DNA of 58,553 nt from an uncultured Neomegalonema sp. (GTDB lineage Bacteria > Pseudomonadota > Alphaproteobacteria > Rhodobacterales > Rhodobacteraceae): NCBI GenBank assembly GCA_937957975.1, contig CALFFK010000056.1, positions 1-58,553 of the forward strand, written 5' to 3'. A program made the position numbers and the translations under genes. Each line of letters begins with the position of its first letter. Within the stretch, counting starts at the first letter, position 1. Below, one piece after another: positions 26,635-36,605 of the stretch. A model generated the notes under the pieces. It ran no database searches. It was not told where the DNA came from and worked only from the letters and a program-made list of their open reading frames with translations.

Positions 26635-26665
26635 AGCCAGTTAACAAAAGGTTAACGGTCTGGCT
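26635..26665. repeat. nested palindrome upstream of the lipoprotein gene
   Basis: AGCCAG and CTGGCT flank two GTTAAC sites spaced by AAAAG, giving outer and inner inverted symmetry. It lies about 45 bases upstream of the lipoprotein start and 28 bases after the DUF6505 stop, and could be a regulator site or a weak terminator. Confidence 0.35.
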
Positions 26666-26692
26666 TGTGCATTAACTTTTCTGAATTTGCAT

Positions 26693-27205
26693 TTACTTTT
26701 TGTCTTCGGCAATCCGGCTCATCTCGATAGCGTGGTCTGCCATCGGCCCCAATACATCGACCACTGATGCTTCAGCGGGCTTGATCATGCGGAAGGCTTC
26801 ATGGATGCCATCTTCCGTCAGGGTTCGCTCGACCACCAGCAATGTGTTTGGATCGTGCTCGTCGCAAAGATCAAGCATATGCCGGATTTCTTCTTCTGCC
26901 ACGGGGAGTGCAGCTTGCAGATCAGGCGCGCCATACGCCGAGACAAAATGCGCCGCCAGTGCCATTGTCAGGGCGTCTATTTCCGATGCTTCGATCTCGG
27001 CAGTGGCCACAAAAGTGGTGCGCCCGAAGCCTTCCACGGAGAGCCAGCCATTGCGGAATGCCTGTCGTGGTTTGCCAACCAGATCTTCGGTAGTGAAGTT
27101 GGAAAAGGCAAAAGCGCCTGAGACGCACCATTCGCCTGCATCCGCCGCCAGCTCGAAGACGTTGGAATCAGATTCATCAAAGCGGATAGATCGGGCCAGT
27201 TTCAT
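26693..27205 (-). CDS. DUF6505 family protein
   Basis: Soluble acidic protein of 170 residues. It matches the conserved Alphaproteobacteria family DUF6505 in start ([18 protein letters not shown]), in the GEWCVSGAFAF and GFGRTTFVA segments and in the helical C-terminal half. No catalytic motif is visible, and no membrane segment. It is the last gene of a four-gene operon: its start overlaps the stop of the BirA/LplA-like gene by 4 bases. Constant linkage to an Mrp-type ATPase suggests a part in iron-sulfur or cofactor attachment chemistry, but this is inference from context. Family name given from memory of the conserved pattern. Confidence 0.78.
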   Translation of the reverse strand: MKLARSIRFDESDSNVFELAADAGEWCVSGAFAFSNFTTEDLVGKPRQAFRNGWLSVEGFGRTTFVATAEIEASEIDALTMALAAHFVSAYGAPDLQAALPVAEEEIRHMLDLCDEHDPNTLLVVERTLTEDGIHEAFRMIKPAEASVVDVLGPMADHAIEMSRIAEDKK

Positions 27206-27968
27206 AAGGTGCGATCCTGTTCACGCTGCAACGCATCCAGCAAGGATATTGTTTGTGGCCCTTCTTTGGTCTTGAGCAACAGTCCCCCATGCTCATCCAG
27301 ACCCAAAAACGTGCCGCTCACCGGTTTGTCTCCGGTTTGCACAGTCACATCGCTGCCCCGCCCATCCGCGCGTGCCAGCCATGCCTCGAAGATGGGCCTG
27401 AAACCGTCATCCGCCCAGCGGTTCACCCAAACGAGTGTGTGGCGCGACCAGCTTTCCAGCAGACGAATACGGCTTAGGTGTCCGCATCCTTCCTCGGCCA
27501 GTGCGGTAATATCAGGGCGTCGCCCCGGATCGTCGGCGCTGGATGTAATCGCCAGTTCCAACCCGACAACAAGCCATTCCGGCACCGAGTCAGCATCCCA
27601 CGACGAGGCTTGCACCCGGTATCCGCCGCCCAATGCGCCATTGATTTTTGCGCCAACCGGCCAGACATGCTGCAACCCCACTTCAGGGGGAGCCAGCGCA
27701 CCTATGCAATCGTTCAGGCCGTTCGCCACGGCGAACAGAATCGGTGCGGCATCCGCAAGTGTTTCTTCTGGTTCAAATACTATGGCTGCGCGCAGGGTAT
27801 CATCATCGGGCGACCAGTAGAGATTGCCAACCTCGGCTCGCTCGCTTTGGGCGTCTGCGACTGCCTTCTCGAATGGATCAATCCCTGCCGCCGTCTCCAC
27901 CCCATCGAGTAGGGGAGGAAATTGCGGCTTCGTACCTATCGGAGGCATTTCGGGATCGTATCCGATGG

Positions 27969-27972
<4 letters not shown>
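27202..27972 (-). CDS. biotin/lipoate ligase-like protein with DUF4444 domain
   Basis: Protein of 256 residues with a BirA/LplA-like core: [21 protein letters not shown] at the N-terminus, a central segment [17 protein letters not shown] corresponding to the ligase lysine/glycine-rich region (WPVGAKING), and a C-terminal barrel-like DUF4444 domain ending [15 protein letters not shown], much like the BirA C-terminal domain. The canonical GRGRxGR biotin loop is absent, so ligase activity is uncertain. It overlaps mrp (4 bases) and DUF6505 (4 bases), hence tight co-expression. It may modify or recognise a lipoyl/biotinyl carrier, or have been adapted to another acyl group. Confidence 0.8.
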
Positions 27973-29092
<1,120 letters not shown>

Positions 29093-29096
<4 letters not shown>

Positions 29097-29296
29097 GTGC
29101 TCTCCCCAAGCATGATCTGGCCTTCCACGACGTTCACTTCCTTGCCGTCGATGGTCAGAACCATGCGCGCCTCGACAGGCCCGGATTTTCCTTCGTTCCG
29201 TGCGTTGCGCGTTGCTTCTTCAATGGTCTGTTGCGACGTAACGCCGACCCGCTTGAGATATTTGCGCAGCGACATATTGAACCCGTCATCGGACAT
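29093..29296 (-). CDS. DUF6494 family protein
   Basis: Small soluble protein of 67 residues, first gene of the mrp operon. The sequence begins [21 protein letters not shown] and continues with a helical [10 protein letters not shown] segment and a short strand pair ARMVLTIDG...VVEGQIML, which fits DUF6494. No cysteine or metal site is seen. The start ATG 29296 is preceded by a long GGGGGGAA ribosome binding site, suggesting strong initiation. The stop overlaps the mrp start by 4 bases. Likely a small partner of the Mrp system; function unknown. Confidence 0.82.
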
Positions 29297-29422
29297 ATTT
29301 CGATTCCCCCGCCCCGATTGAATTGATTGGGTGTCGGGTTAGCACAGCACTCCCGCAAACGCGATAGGCGGTTGGGGATTACGCGCTGGCTGGGCCGCGT
29401 TCACACGTCGCAGTATGCCGGA

Positions 29423-31081
29423 TCAGGGAGAGCCGGATTCTTCGCCAGTGGATAGTGTGATAATCTGCAACCCGTTGCTGGATGTATCAGGGGCTGTGAC
29501 GTCGAAGCCGGTCTTTGCTGTGCCTGCCGCCTCTGGCCCGGCGCTTCCCATGCCGGATGAAGCACCTGTTACGGCCTGGGGTAATGGCTCGCCGATGACT
29601 CTGTATGAGCCTCCGAGTGACAATTTTTCGGGTACGGTCGCGTCAGATGTATTCGACGCTGATATAGGTGATGCGGGCGTTTTTGCTTCAGTTGATGCGG
29701 TCACTTCGGATGGGTGTTGGCCGGAGGGTGTCGCTTCTGCTTCCTTCATGCTGTCGCTCTTGGCGGCATCCGGGGGCAGGGTTTCGCTACCGGCTGGCTC
29801 CACCAGATAAGCGTCGATTGGTACTTCGACATAAGACGATTCCGGCTTGGCTGTGGCGGCAGTGTCGGTTGTGGCTTCGGAGGGGGCGACGTAATTTGGA
29901 TTGCCATCCGCAGGGTCGGCTGGTTCGACATCGGTCTTGAAATCGAAGGGGGCATCTTTCTCGTAGATCGCAGGTTTTTCCAGTGGTTCTGCACTCGTCA
30001 TCGGAGCTTTGTCGTTGACGGATGCAACGGTTTCCACTGGCGTTGCCTCAACGGGAGCTGCTGGTGTTGGTGCAGTTTGCACAGATGCTGATCCTATGGG
30101 TTCATAGGTCGGCGCCGTTTTCGCTGCACTTTCATAAGTGCTGGAGGCTGCCACAGGCTGATGGGCCTCGTAAGCTGGTTCCTGAACGGTTGCAGCAGAT
30201 TGAGTGGTTGGAGCTGCGGATTCGCCTGAAAGACTCTGGATATAATTATCATAGCTGCCGATGGATTCGTAATTGCCGGATATGGGCACATCCTGCGTGA
30301 GTGCTCCAACCGGTTTCGCCTCCATGGCGACTGGCTGCGCCGCAATCGGCGCTTGAACCGATGCGGGAGGGGGGACCGTCAGGGGAGCATTTGTCACTTG
30401 TGTCTTGGGTATCCGAGCCACAGGATTAAAGTTGAGCAGATCGGTTGTTTCACTCGTCTTGGCAAAGGCCGAATATTCGGCTTCACCCGGCGAGTAGATT
30501 GGCTGCATCGTGCCATAACCTTCGGGCAAACCGTTCATGCCAATGGGTTCGATATGATCGGTTTGGATGCTCCCGCCAATTTCGCTTGCTTTGGCAAAGG
30601 CGGGATACCCGGCTTCACCCGGCGAGTAGATCGGCTGCATTGTGCCATAGTTTCCGGGCGAACCACCCGTCACGTTAGGCGCACTATAAGTAGTTTGGAC
30701 ACCACCGCCGATTATGCTGTGATCATCACCGATTGGCCGCATCGTGCCATAATCGACCTGGCCGCTGCCGCCGCCATCCTCCTCACCGATGGCCAGCGTC
30801 GTTACCTGAAAATTGTCACGCTCTGTCGGCGTGGACATGCTTTCAGGTTCAGGCGTCGCGCTCATGGCGCCGCCATCCTCCTCGCCAATGGCGAGGGTGG
30901 TCAGGCCCGGTCCCGCCTCGTAACTTGTCGAGGTGGGAGGAAGAGGAGCGGGCTGTGCCACCACAGCCGACCGGAAGCTCTGCTCCTTGACGACAGCGTG
31001 GTCGGACGCAGGGGCTGTCGCAGTCTGCGACTGCGCGGGGGAGGTGACAAACGTAATACCGGACACAGGGACGCGCTCCAT
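29423..31081 (-). CDS. long intrinsically disordered repeat protein
   Basis: Acidic protein of 552 residues, low complexity throughout: Pro, Ala, Thr, Ser, Glu dominate, and no cysteine, signal peptide or membrane helix was found. Internal repeats are the 11-residue TTLAIGEEDGG (two copies near the N-terminus, with a diverged ITLSTGEESGS at the extreme C-terminus), three copies of YGTM(Q/R)PI, and a 44-residue duplication around YSPGEA(G/E)Y(P/S)AFAK. The start is taken as ATG 31081; TTG 31090 is an alternative with closer GGA. It is monocistronic and divergent from the uracil-DNA glycosylase family gene. It could be a surface, scaffold or secreted-substrate protein; I do not recognise it. 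Confidence 0.7.
   Translation of the reverse strand: MERVPVSGITFVTSPAQSQTATAPASDHAVVKEQSFRSAVVAQPAPLPPTSTSYEAGPGLTTLAIGEEDGGAMSATPEPESMSTPTERDNFQVTTLAIGEEDGGGSGQVDYGTMRPIGDDHSIIGGGVQTTYSAPNVTGGSPGNYGTMQPIYSPGEAGYPAFAKASEIGGSIQTDHIEPIGMNGLPEGYGTMQPIYSPGEAEYSAFAKTSETTDLLNFNPVARIPKTQVTNAPLTVPPPASVQAPIAAQPVAMEAKPVGALTQDVPISGNYESIGSYDNYIQSLSGESAAPTTQSAATVQEPAYEAHQPVAASSTYESAAKTAPTYEPIGSASVQTAPTPAAPVEATPVETVASVNDKAPMTSAEPLEKPAIYEKDAPFDFKTDVEPADPADGNPNYVAPSEATTDTAATAKPESSYVEVPIDAYLVEPAGSETLPPDAAKSDSMKEAEATPSGQHPSEVTASTEAKTPASPISASNTSDATVPEKLSLGGSYRVIGEPLPQAVTGASSGMGSAGPEAAGTAKTGFDVTAPDTSSNGLQIITLSTGEESGSP
30459..30648. repeat. two 58-base direct repeats, 132 bases apart
   Basis: Copy 1 at 30459-30516 and copy 2 at 30591-30648, differing at only a few positions, within the disordered-protein gene. 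They encode the repeated YGTMQPIYSPGEA...AFAK unit and show that the repeat arose by recent in-frame duplication of 44 codons. Confidence 0.8.
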
Positions 31082-31360
31082 TGCGGACAATTGTTCCGAA
31101 ATGGTGCGTCGAAGGGGCTATAGAGTCAAGAAAACTGAATTATTTCAAGACATACGTTGTATGCCTGTACCAAAAAGTCACATTACTTTTCCTTGGGTTT
31201 TAATATTTCTATTCCCTACAATACGTTGCATCAAACTGCTTAGATTAATCCTGTTCAGAACGTTAAAAGTGCTACAATTACAATAATATCCTTCACTCTT
31301 TGAAAGAGACTTTCCATTGGGATGATGGATATACAATCGATTTTGTGCCAAGGTAATCTT

Positions 31361-31972
31361 ATGCCGCTTGCTTCTCTTCTGGATGAAATCCGTGCTTGCC
31401 AGCATTGCGCCGGGCGCTTCGCGGCAACCCATAGCGCCCATGCGCCCAACCCTGTTCTGCGCGTTTCAAGCCACGCAAAAATCTGCATTGCAGGGCAAGC
31501 ACCCGGTATCCGGGTTCACCATTCGGGCAAGCCTTTTACAGACCCGTCCGGGGTGCGTCTGCGCGCGTGGATGGATGTGGACGAAGACACTTTCTACGAT
31601 ACCGCGCTCGTTGCGATTGCCCCCATGGCGTTCTGCTTCCCCGGTCATACGGCCAAACGTGCCGATCTTCCGCCACCGCCGGATTGCGCCCGCCTCTGGC
31701 GCAAGCAATTATTTGAGGCGCTGCCTCAATTTCGTTTGATTTTACTCGTTGGAAAGGCTGCGCAAGACTGGCATTTGGGCGATAAGGCGGGCATGGCCGA
31801 ACGGGTACGACATTGGACCGATATCCCGTTAACCGAATCGGATGTAGAACGGGTTCCACTTCCCCACCCGTCATGGCGCAACAATGCATGGCTAAAGGCG
31901 AATCCATGGTTCGAGACCGAAACCTTGCCCAAGCTGCGCGCGGCCTTGTCGCGTCACTTGCCTTCTTTCTGA
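31361..31972 (+). CDS. uracil-DNA glycosylase family protein
   Basis: Protein of 203 residues of the UDG superfamily, expected to excise uracil or a related damaged base. Motif A region: IAGQAPG (43-49) with SGKPFTDPSGVRLRAW following; motif B region: HPSWRNNAWLKANPWFE near the C-terminus. An N-terminal CQHC (13-16) resembles half of the iron-sulfur ligands of family 4 enzymes, but no second cysteine pair was identified, so a cluster is doubtful. Start ATG 31361 has AAGG eight bases upstream; ATG 31322 is in frame but poorly placed. The last 67 bases overlap the start of the following lipoprotein gene in another frame. Confidence 0.85.
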   Translation: MPLASLLDEIRACQHCAGRFAATHSAHAPNPVLRVSSHAKICIAGQAPGIRVHHSGKPFTDPSGVRLRAWMDVDEDTFYDTALVAIAPMAFCFPGHTAKRADLPPPPDCARLWRKQLFEALPQFRLILLVGKAAQDWHLGDKAGMAERVRHWTDIPLTESDVERVPLPHPSWRNNAWLKANPWFETETLPKLRAALSRHLPSF

Positions 31973-32880
31973 GCGCCTGCGCGTCTGATCGCGAATTTCG
32001 TGCAGCTCCCTTCGATGCGCCAGAGATTTCCGTCGAACAAGTCACTGAAGATCGTATCGAGCGTACTCTACGCGCAAAGGGTGGCGACACGATTGCCCTG
32101 ACCCACTGGTCCACGCAGGGAAAGGCACGCGGTATCGTGCTCGCCGTTCACGGTTTTGGTGATTACGGCCCCAGTACCTTTGAGAAGGCGGCAGAAGAAT
32201 GGCGGGGGCAAGCTCTTGATGTCTATGCTTACGACCAACGCGGTTTTGGTCGCAATCCGAGCCGGGGTATCTGGCCCGGTGCGGAACGTCTGATTGAAGA
32301 TCTTGAACAAGTTTTTGCGCTTATTCGCGCCGAAAATCCCGACACCCCTATCACTGTAGTCGGGCATAGCATGGGCGGAGCCGTCGTTGCGGCGGCGCTG
32401 GGTGAAGGTCGGATTTCTCCAGCCCGTGCCGTTCTGTTGGCCCCTGCGCTCTGGGGCGGCTCGCATTTGGGATTCAGTTACCGGGCGCTGGCGGGGGCGG
32501 CCACGACCCTTTTCCCCGACAGGCGCTGGAGCGGCGATGGTGTTGTGCGCATTCAGGCCACTGATAATATCGAGGCTTTGCGCGCACTGGCCCGCGATCC
32601 GCTATATTTGCGTAAACCCAGCTCTCGCGAGTTCTCTGGCCTTATCGCTCTCATGGACCGTGCCGTCGAAGTCGCCCCTGCCGTTACCACCCCGACCCTC
32701 GTTATTTATGGCTCAAAGGATGAGGTCGTTCCCGAAGACCCGTTACGCAAGACTACGGCGTTATTCGCTGGTCCGAAGGAATTTCGCCGCATCGACACGG
32801 GCTGGCATCTCCTCCTGCGTGATCTGGAGGGCGGGATTGTTCGCGATGCTGTGGCATCCTACGCGCTTGAAAGCCCGTAG
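31906..32880 (+). CDS. alpha/beta hydrolase lipoprotein (monoacylglycerol lipase-like)
   Basis: Exported lipoprotein of 324 residues with serine-hydrolase fold. The leader ends with LSAC (Cys25). Catalytic elements: oxyanion-region VHGFGDYG, nucleophile elbow GHSMGG (Ser155), acid region YGSKDEVVP and the histidine in DTGWHLLLRD near the C-terminus. This matches the lysophospholipase/monoacylglycerol lipase (PldB-like) group. The start ATG 31906 follows AAAGGCG and lies inside the 3' end of the glycosylase gene; ATG codons at 31873 and 31888 are less well supported. Predicted location: periplasmic face of a membrane, acting on lipid esters. Confidence 0.88.
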   Translation: MVRDRNLAQAARGLVASLAFFLSACASDREFRAAPFDAPEISVEQVTEDRIERTLRAKGGDTIALTHWSTQGKARGIVLAVHGFGDYGPSTFEKAAEEWRGQALDVYAYDQRGFGRNPSRGIWPGAERLIEDLEQVFALIRAENPDTPITVVGHSMGGAVVAAALGEGRISPARAVLLAPALWGGSHLGFSYRALAGAATTLFPDRRWSGDGVVRIQATDNIEALRALARDPLYLRKPSSREFSGLIALMDRAVEVAPAVTTPTLVIYGSKDEVVPEDPLRKTTALFAGPKEFRRIDTGWHLLLRDLEGGIVRDAVASYALESP

Positions 32881-32933
32881 CCCCGCGCGCATCGAAAAGG
32901 CGACACGAGGCTCTGCCGGACGTGAGCTGATGG

Positions 32934-33470
32934 TCAGAGTGCCGTTGATATTCTTGGGTTAATCTTGTTAACTCGCAGATCAATGATATCGCCGACCTTC
33001 TGCCCCCGCTTTGCGTCGGTGGCTCCGGTCAGGGTGCTAACGCCGTCCTGTCCATAATAAATGTAGGTTGCTGTCCGTACCTTGTTCAGCTCATAGCTGG
33101 AATATTGCTGGTGACGCAGGGCTTCATTCGCCCGCGAACATGGCATTTGTGGTGTGCGGAGCATTTTACCGTTCTGGATCGTGCTGAGGCGACATTCGAC
33201 GCTGATCTGGCTGATCCGTCCCTGCTGCTCAAAATAATCCTTCGGCGCACTGCTTCCGCCGAGGCCCAGCGACGTCATAATTCCACCAATTCCGGCGGTG
33301 GTGGGGCTCATTGACGTCCCTGCCGGAGCGTCGCCCCCTGTAACCAGGGCCGCGACGCCCTGAATGCCACCATTCTGGGCTACAAAATACTTGCCACCCG
33401 CGACCATTGCCACGAGCACGATAATCTTGACGGCAATGCCGCTGATGATTTTTCCGATGAAACCGAACAT
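32934..33470 (-). CDS. hypothetical protein with N-terminal membrane segment
   Basis: Protein of 178 residues, not recognised. The first about 25 residues (FIGKIISGIAVKIIVLVAMVAGGKYFV) form a hydrophobic, Lys-punctuated helix likely to anchor it in the inner membrane with the rest in the periplasm. A Gly/Ser/Thr-rich linker follows, then a folded region with two cysteines (VECRLS and MPCSRA), possibly a disulfide, and a DLRVNKINPR end. The start ATG 33470 is preceded by GAGGGGG. It is transcribed toward the hydrolase gene and away from valS. Small anchored proteins of this kind are common around envelope genes. Confidence 0.68.
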   Translation of the reverse strand: MFGFIGKIISGIAVKIIVLVAMVAGGKYFVAQNGGIQGVAALVTGGDAPAGTSMSPTTAGIGGIMTSLGLGGSSAPKDYFEQQGRISQISVECRLSTIQNGKMLRTPQMPCSRANEALRHQQYSSYELNKVRTATYIYYGQDGVSTLTGATDAKRGQKVGDIIDLRVNKINPRISTAL

Positions 33471-33643
33471 ACTACCCCCTCAAAAGTTGTCGGGAGAGTT
33501 TTTACTCCATTTCGCTTCATCGGAGTTTAAGGACGATCCAGAAAAATACTTTCAATGTGCTGCATTCCTCCGAGTGCCTTTGCCTTTCGCTGTAAGGGCG
33601 ATATGAACGCCGAAAATCCGCTCACGTATGAGATCGAATAACC

Positions 33644-36511
33644 ATGGCCATGGACAAGACCTTTGACGCCGCCACCGCCGAGCCGCGCCTTTATGCCGAT
33701 TGGGAGGCACAGGGGTGCTTTGCTGCCGGAGCGAACAAAAGCCGCGACGAAACATTCACCATCGTCATCCCGCCGCCCAATGTAACCGGATCGCTGCATA
33801 TGGGCCATGCGCTGAACAACACCTTGCAAGATATTCTGGTGCGTTGGCACCGGATGCGCGGCTTCGATACGCTGTGGCAACCGGGTACAGACCACGCGGG
33901 TATTGCCACACAGATGGTGGTTGAGCGGCAGTTGAACGAACTGGGCGTCAAGCGCACGGATATGTCGCGCGAGGATTTCGTCGCCAAAGTCTGGGAATGG
34001 AAGGAAGAATCGGGCGGCACGATTGTCAATCAATTGAAGCGTCTCGGCGCGAGCTGCGACTGGTCGCGTGAACGGTTCACGATGGATGAGGGGTTGAGCG
34101 CCGCTGTCCGCAAGGTTTTTGTCGAGTTGTACAACAAGGGGCTGATCTACAAAGGGAAACGCCTTGTTAACTGGGACCCTCATTTCGAGACCGCCATCTC
34201 TGACCTTGAAGTCGAGAATATCGAAACGCCCGGCCATATGTGGCATTTCAAGTATCCGCTGGCCGGTGGCGAAACCTATGAATATGTCGAGAAGGACGAG
34301 GACGGGAACGAGACCCTGCGTGAGACGCGGGATTATATCTCCATCGCTACAACCCGGCCTGAAACGATGCTGGGTGATGGGGCGGTTGCGGTTCATACTG
34401 ATGATGAACGCTATGCGCCACTGGTCGGGAAGCTTTGCGAAATCCCGGTTGGACCGAAAGCGTCGCGACGCCTGATCCCGATCATCACGGATGAGTACCC
34501 GGACCCGGAATTCGGCTCTGGCGCGGTCAAGATCACCGGCGCGCATGACTTCAACGATTACATGGTCGCCAAGCGCAACAACATTCCGATGTACGCGCTG
34601 ATGGATACCAGAGCCGCGATGCGCGCGGATGGCAAACCCTATGCCGAGGAAGCCTCCATCGCACAGGCCATCGCGAATGGAGAACGCGAGTTTGACGAGG
34701 CGATGGTTGCCGCGATGAATCTCGTCCCTGACGAATATCGCGGGCTGGACCGGCTGGAAGCCCGCAAGCGCGTTGTGGATGACATTACTGCCGAGGGGCT
34801 GGCGGTGATGGTCGCGAACCCGGCGCTCGAAACCGAACAGGAAGAGGGCGCAACGCCGCTTCCCGCAACGATCCCGCTTGTCGAAGCCAAACCCATTATG
34901 CAGCCCTTTGGCGACCGCTCGAAGGTCGTTATCGAACCCATGCTGACCGACCAATGGTTCGTGGATGCAGAAACCCTTGCCAAGCCCGCCCGTGAAGCCG
35001 TTGCGAATGGCGATACGGCGTTCGTGCCGAAGAACTGGGAAAAGACCTATTTCAACTGGCTCGACAATATCGAGCCGTGGTGCATTTCCCGTCAGCTCTG
35101 GTGGGGGCATCAGGTTCCGGTTTGGTATGATGCAGATGAAAACGCTTATTGCGCGGCGACCGAAGCCGAGGCGCTGGAACTGGCCAGTGGTAAGGAATTG
35201 ACCCAAGACCCCGACGTCCTCGACACTTGGTTTTCTTCCGCTCTCTGGCCCTTCTCAACCCTCGGTTGGCCGGAGGAAACGCCCGAACTCGCGCGGTATT
35301 ACAAGACCGACGTGCTTATAACCGGCTTCGACATTATCTTCTTCTGGGTCGCCCGGATGATGATGATGGGGCTGGAATTCAAGAATGAAGTGCCGTTCCA
35401 TACGGTCTACATCAACTCCATCGTCGTGGATGGCAACGGCGAGAAGATGTCGAAATCCAAGGGCAATGTCATCGACCCGCTGGGCCTTGTGGACCAGTAC
35501 GGGGCTGATGCCCTGCGCTATACATTGGCCTCGCAGGAAGTGCAGGGTCGTCGCCAGTCGCGCATGTCTGAAAGCGCCGTCGAGGCCGCGCGCAACTTTG
35601 GCACAAAACTCTGGAACGCCGCCCGCTTTGCCGAATTCAACGGGTGCGAGCGCGTGGCCGATTTCGACCCGGCCAATGCCAAGGAAACCGTCAATCGCTG
35701 GATCATTGGCGAGACGGCCCGCACGCTGGAGGCAACGGATGCGGCCCTGACCGCCTATCGTTTCAACGACGCGGCCAGCGGTCTGTATCAGCACGTCTAT
35801 TTCCTGTGCGACTGGTATGTCGAATTCTCGAAACCCTTACTGACCGGCAATGACGGCCCGGCAAAGGACGAGACGAAAGCCACCGTCGTCTGGGCCATAG
35901 ACCAGTGCCTCATCATGCTGTCGCCCATCATGCCCTACATCACCGAGGAACTGTGGCGGCAAACCGGCGGGCAGGGGACGCTGATGGTCCATGACTGGCC
36001 GACCTACACGGTCGAAATGTTGGCGGATGCCGAGGCCGAAGCCGAGATGCGCTGGACGATCTCGTTGATCGAGACGATTCGTTCTGTCCGTGCCGAGATG
36101 AACGTACCGGCGGGTGCGCGGATCGAGTTGTTGCTTACCGATTTCGATATGGAAGCGGCACAGCGTCTGCTGCGCCAGAGTGTGTTGATAAGTCGTCTTG
36201 CCCGTCTCTCCGAGGCCGCCGTCGGGAATGAGGCTCCCCCCGGTTGTGTCGTTGCGGCGGTTGATGGCGCGACCGTGAACCTGCCACTTGCCGATATTAT
36301 CGACGTAAAGGCCGAAGGCGCACGGTTGCGCAAGAAACTCGACAAACTGTCAAAGGAAACCGGCGGGTTGGAGAAAAAGCTCTCTAATCAGGGGTTTCTT
36401 GCCAAGGCTCCGCCCGAAGAAGTCGAAAAACAACGCGCACGGCTGGATGCGGCCAATGAGGAGAAGACCAAGCTGGAAGCGGCGGTCGCTAATCTCGATT
36501 CGATAGGGTAG
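33644..36511 (+). CDS. valS: valyl-tRNA synthetase
   Basis: Class I aminoacyl-tRNA synthetase of 955 residues, full length, charging tRNA-Val. Seen: the N-terminal DKTFDAATAEPRLYADWEAQG, the HIGH-type motif HMGH (52-55), TTRPETMLGD in the editing domain, the KMSKS motif (601-605) followed by KGNV, and a C-terminal coiled coil (about 885-955) rich in Lys/Glu, typical of ValRS. Start ATG 33644 begins MAMDKTF. The only oddity is a long antisense open frame, treated as a shadow. Tandem hairpins follow the stop. Essential housekeeping gene. Confidence 0.99.
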   Translation: MAMDKTFDAATAEPRLYADWEAQGCFAAGANKSRDETFTIVIPPPNVTGSLHMGHALNNTLQDILVRWHRMRGFDTLWQPGTDHAGIATQMVVERQLNELGVKRTDMSREDFVAKVWEWKEESGGTIVNQLKRLGASCDWSRERFTMDEGLSAAVRKVFVELYNKGLIYKGKRLVNWDPHFETAISDLEVENIETPGHMWHFKYPLAGGETYEYVEKDEDGNETLRETRDYISIATTRPETMLGDGAVAVHTDDERYAPLVGKLCEIPVGPKASRRLIPIITDEYPDPEFGSGAVKITGAHDFNDYMVAKRNNIPMYALMDTRAAMRADGKPYAEEASIAQAIANGEREFDEAMVAAMNLVPDEYRGLDRLEARKRVVDDITAEGLAVMVANPALETEQEEGATPLPATIPLVEAKPIMQPFGDRSKVVIEPMLTDQWFVDAETLAKPAREAVANGDTAFVPKNWEKTYFNWLDNIEPWCISRQLWWGHQVPVWYDADENAYCAATEAEALELASGKELTQDPDVLDTWFSSALWPFSTLGWPEETPELARYYKTDVLITGFDIIFFWVARMMMMGLEFKNEVPFHTVYINSIVVDGNGEKMSKSKGNVIDPLGLVDQYGADALRYTLASQEVQGRRQSRMSESAVEAARNFGTKLWNAARFAEFNGCERVADFDPANAKETVNRWIIGETARTLEATDAALTAYRFNDAASGLYQHVYFLCDWYVEFSKPLLTGNDGPAKDETKATVVWAIDQCLIMLSPIMPYITEELWRQTGGQGTLMVHDWPTYTVEMLADAEAEAEMRWTISLIETIRSVRAEMNVPAGARIELLLTDFDMEAAQRLLRQSVLISRLARLSEAAVGNEAPPGCVVAAVDGATVNLPLADIIDVKAEGARLRKKLDKLSKETGGLEKKLSNQGFLAKAPPEEVEKQRARLDAANEEKTKLEAAVANLDSIG

Positions 36512-36534
36512 GGTGCGCCGCCCCGAATTTGTGT

Positions 36535-36557
36535 CAGCGGCCCTTTTCAGGCCGCTG
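36535..36557 (+). terminator. hairpin after valS
   Basis: Perfect 8-bp stem CAGCGGCC / GGCCGCTG with a CTTTTCA loop, 24 bases after the valS stop. No U-tract follows, so it may be a weak or factor-assisted terminator or an mRNA-stabilising hairpin. leuD is convergent. Confidence 0.5.
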
Positions 36558-36561
36558 TTGC

Positions 36562-36591
36562 CGTCATGCCCATTTGTGCCTGGGCATGACG
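36562..36591. repeat. REP-like palindrome between valS and leuD
   Basis: Perfect 10-bp stem CGTCATGCCC / GGGCATGACG with a 10-base loop. Palindromes built on GTCATGCCC/GGGCATGAC are frequent intergenic repeats in Alphaproteobacteria genomes. Together with the adjacent hairpin it separates convergent genes and may serve as a bidirectional terminator. Confidence 0.5.
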
Positions 36592-36605
36592 CTTGTGTCT
36601 GATGT

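Noticed and set aside
30353..31123. 256-codon open frame opposite the repeat protein gene
   Set aside because: Rich in Arg, Cys, His and Trp without domain; the minus-strand frame shows in-frame codon-level repeats and is the better candidate.
31908..31925. GGTTCGAGACC-like tRNA T-arm pattern
   Set aside because: It lies within two overlapping coding frames and no acceptor or anticodon stem could be built around it.
33527..35206. 559-codon open frame antisense to valS
   Set aside because: It lies entirely opposite the unmistakable valS gene, has no recognisable domain, and arises from the codon bias of valS.
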